A program made the translations under genes and the position numbers. The notes under the pieces were generated by a model, which saw nothing but the letters and a program-made list of their open reading frames with translations, searched no databases and was not told where the DNA came from. This document shows, in pieces, positions 5,285 to 6,436 of a stretch of 6,436 bases of DNA (positions are counted from its first letter, which is position 1; each line of letters begins with the position of its first letter). The stretch is from Chloroflexota bacterium (GTDB taxonomy: Bacteria; Chloroflexota; Dehalococcoidia; Lucifugimonadales; UBA1127), in contig JAPPNT010000015.1 of assembly GCA_028873745.1 (NCBI GenBank), forward strand, positions 1 through 6,436, written 5' to 3'.

Positions 5285-6436
5285 ATGGACAACACCCCTT
5301 CGCAAGGCGGCGAGCCGCTGTGGGAGTTCGCAAGCGCACGGGGCATGGGCCGGCGCCAGTTCCTGTGGCTGATGCTCGCGGGCGGGGCGACGGCGGTGCT
5401 CGCGGCGTGCGTCGGCATCGATAGGTCCAACGGACGTGACGCGCCGACGGCTGCGCAAGGCGGCGTCGATGCTGCCGCCGACTCCCCCTTCTTCAAGGAC
5501 TCCGCACCGTTCATCGTGCGCGATGACAAAGGCCTCGAGGCACGCATGGAGAACATGCAGGGCCTCATCACGCCCAACCGCTACTTCTTCGTCCGGAACA
5601 ACGCGCCCGCCAGTCTGGACCTGGACGCGTCGGACTGGCGGCTGGTCGTCGAGGGCGACGGGGTCTCGTTGCCCATCAAGCTGACCTACCAGGAGGTCAC
5701 GTCCCTCCCAAGTCACTCGCTCATCTCATACCTCGAGTGCGCGGGGAACCACCGGGCGATGTTCGGGATTCTCAAGGGGCAGGAGTCGTCGGGGACGCAG
5801 TGGATGACGGGGGCCGTCGGGAACGGCGAGTGGGTGGGCGCGAGGCTGTCGGACGTGCTGACGCTGGCGGGCGTCCGGGACGACGCGGTCAGCGTGCTGC
5901 TGGTGGGGCTGGACACGGAGTCGCCGGAGGAGGGGTTCCGGTTCGTCCTGCCCGTCGAGAAGGCGATGCACCCGGACACGCTGCTGGCCTACGCGATGAA
6001 CGGCGAGCCGTTACCCCAGGACCACGGCTTCCCGCTTCGCGCCGTCGTGCCCGGCTGGGTGGGCAGCTCGCACATCAAGTGGCTGGGGCGCATCATCGTG
6101 TCCACGGAACAGCTCTGGACGCGGAACAACACCACGTCGTACACGCTCATCGGCGACGCGTACCCGCCGGAGGGGGAGTCGGAGGGCGTGCCGGTGACGG
6201 AGCAGGCGATCAAGAGTGCGCTGGCGCTGCCGTGGCCGGCGGAGTTCGCAGCGGGGCGGCAGCGCATCCACGGCTACGCGCACTCGCCGAAGGGGCCGAT
6301 CACGCGCGTCGAGTGGAGCGCCGACGGCGGACGGACGTGGGACGTGGCGTCGGTGTCGGGGACGCAGCCGGACTACTCGTGGGCGCGGTTCGAGTTCGAG
6401 TGGGACGCGTCGTCGGGCGAGCACACGATCATGACG
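5285..6436 (+). CDS. Tat-exported molybdopterin oxidoreductase, sulfite oxidase family (3' end beyond window)
   Basis: 384 codons are present with no stop; the C-terminus lies outside. G-R-R-Q-F-L at 22-27 followed by a hydrophobic stretch is a twin-arginine signal, and L-A-A-C at 39-42 is a possible lipobox, so the protein may be a membrane-anchored lipoprotein outside the cytoplasm. The molybdopterin-binding domain spans about 95-280: Y-L-E-C-A-G-N-H-R at 149-157 supplies the Mo-ligating Cys152, and H-G-F-P-L-R-A-V-V-P-G at 247-257 and H-I-K-W-L at 263-267 are family motifs. The Mo-co dimerisation domain begins near 303 (E-W-S-A-D-G-G-R-T-W). Family members oxidise sulfite or reduce other oxo-substrates; the substrate here is not certain. 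The ATG at 5285 has no good ribosome site; an in-frame TTG at 5279, 8 bases after GGGGA, is an alternative start. Confidence 0.88.
   Translation, partial: MDNTPSQGGEPLWEFASARGMGRRQFLWLMLAGGATAVLAACVGIDRSNGRDAPTAAQGGVDAAADSPFFKDSAPFIVRDDKGLEARMENMQGLITPNRYFFVRNNAPASLDLDASDWRLVVEGDGVSLPIKLTYQEVTSLPSHSLISYLECAGNHRAMFGILKGQESSGTQWMTGAVGNGEWVGARLSDVLTLAGVRDDAVSVLLVGLDTESPEEGFRFVLPVEKAMHPDTLLAYAMNGEPLPQDHGFPLRAVVPGWVGSSHIKWLGRIIVSTEQLWTRNNTTSYTLIGDAYPPEGESEGVPVTEQAIKSALALPWPAEFAAGRQRIHGYAHSPKGPITRVEWSADGGRTWDVASVSGTQPDYSWARFEFEWDASSGEHTIMT

Noticed and set aside
4659..5339. 226-residue minus-strand open frame
   Set aside because: It is the Arg/Leu/Pro-rich antisense of the cupin gene, whose plus-strand reading has cupin motifs and a good ribosome binding site.

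Overview
This GC-rich window holds six bacterial protein-coding genes and no complete RNA gene. I suggest a Chloroflexota bacterium of the Dehalococcoidia/SAR202 kind. The basis is the GC-rich codon use, the secreted protein with pre-peptidase-like beta repeats, and the sulfite-oxidase-family molybdoenzyme beside a cupin of the thiol-dioxygenase fold. No phylogenetic marker gene is present, so this placement is an inference.

Layout, left to right. (1) Minus strand, 1961 to beyond position 1: the N-terminal ~650 residues of a large exported protein with a signal peptide, two tandem ~123-residue beta repeats, a CARDB-like domain and an unrecognised C-terminal part that runs off the window. (2) A 260-base divergent spacer. 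(3) Plus strand, 2222-2392: a 56-residue protein with two membrane segments and a GTG start. (4) Minus strand, a two-gene unit reading a SAM-dependent methyltransferase with a His/Gly-rich segment (3901-3017) and then mobA (3014-2409), with only two bases between them. (5) A 331-base divergent spacer (3902-4232) with a likely promoter, a palindrome, a repeat that forms a hairpin, a G-rich tract and a 16-base stretch identical, from memory, to a universally conserved part of 23S rRNA. (6) Plus strand: a small basic GIY-YIG-like protein (4233-4625), a cupin of the thiol-dioxygenase type (4695-5261) and, 23 bases later, a Tat-exported lipoprotein-like molybdopterin oxidoreductase of the sulfite oxidase family (5285 to the window end, truncated).

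How the genes may work together. MobA acts in molybdenum cofactor maturation, and the last gene encodes a molybdoenzyme. The cupin carries three histidines spaced as in cysteine dioxygenase. Together with a sulfite-oxidase-type enzyme this suggests, but does not prove, oxidation of an organic thiol or sulfite. The most unusual features are the methyltransferase with eight histidines in 23 residues, the orphan GIY-YIG-like protein with the 23S-like 16-mer just upstream, and the three-copy 11-base repeat in the same spacer.
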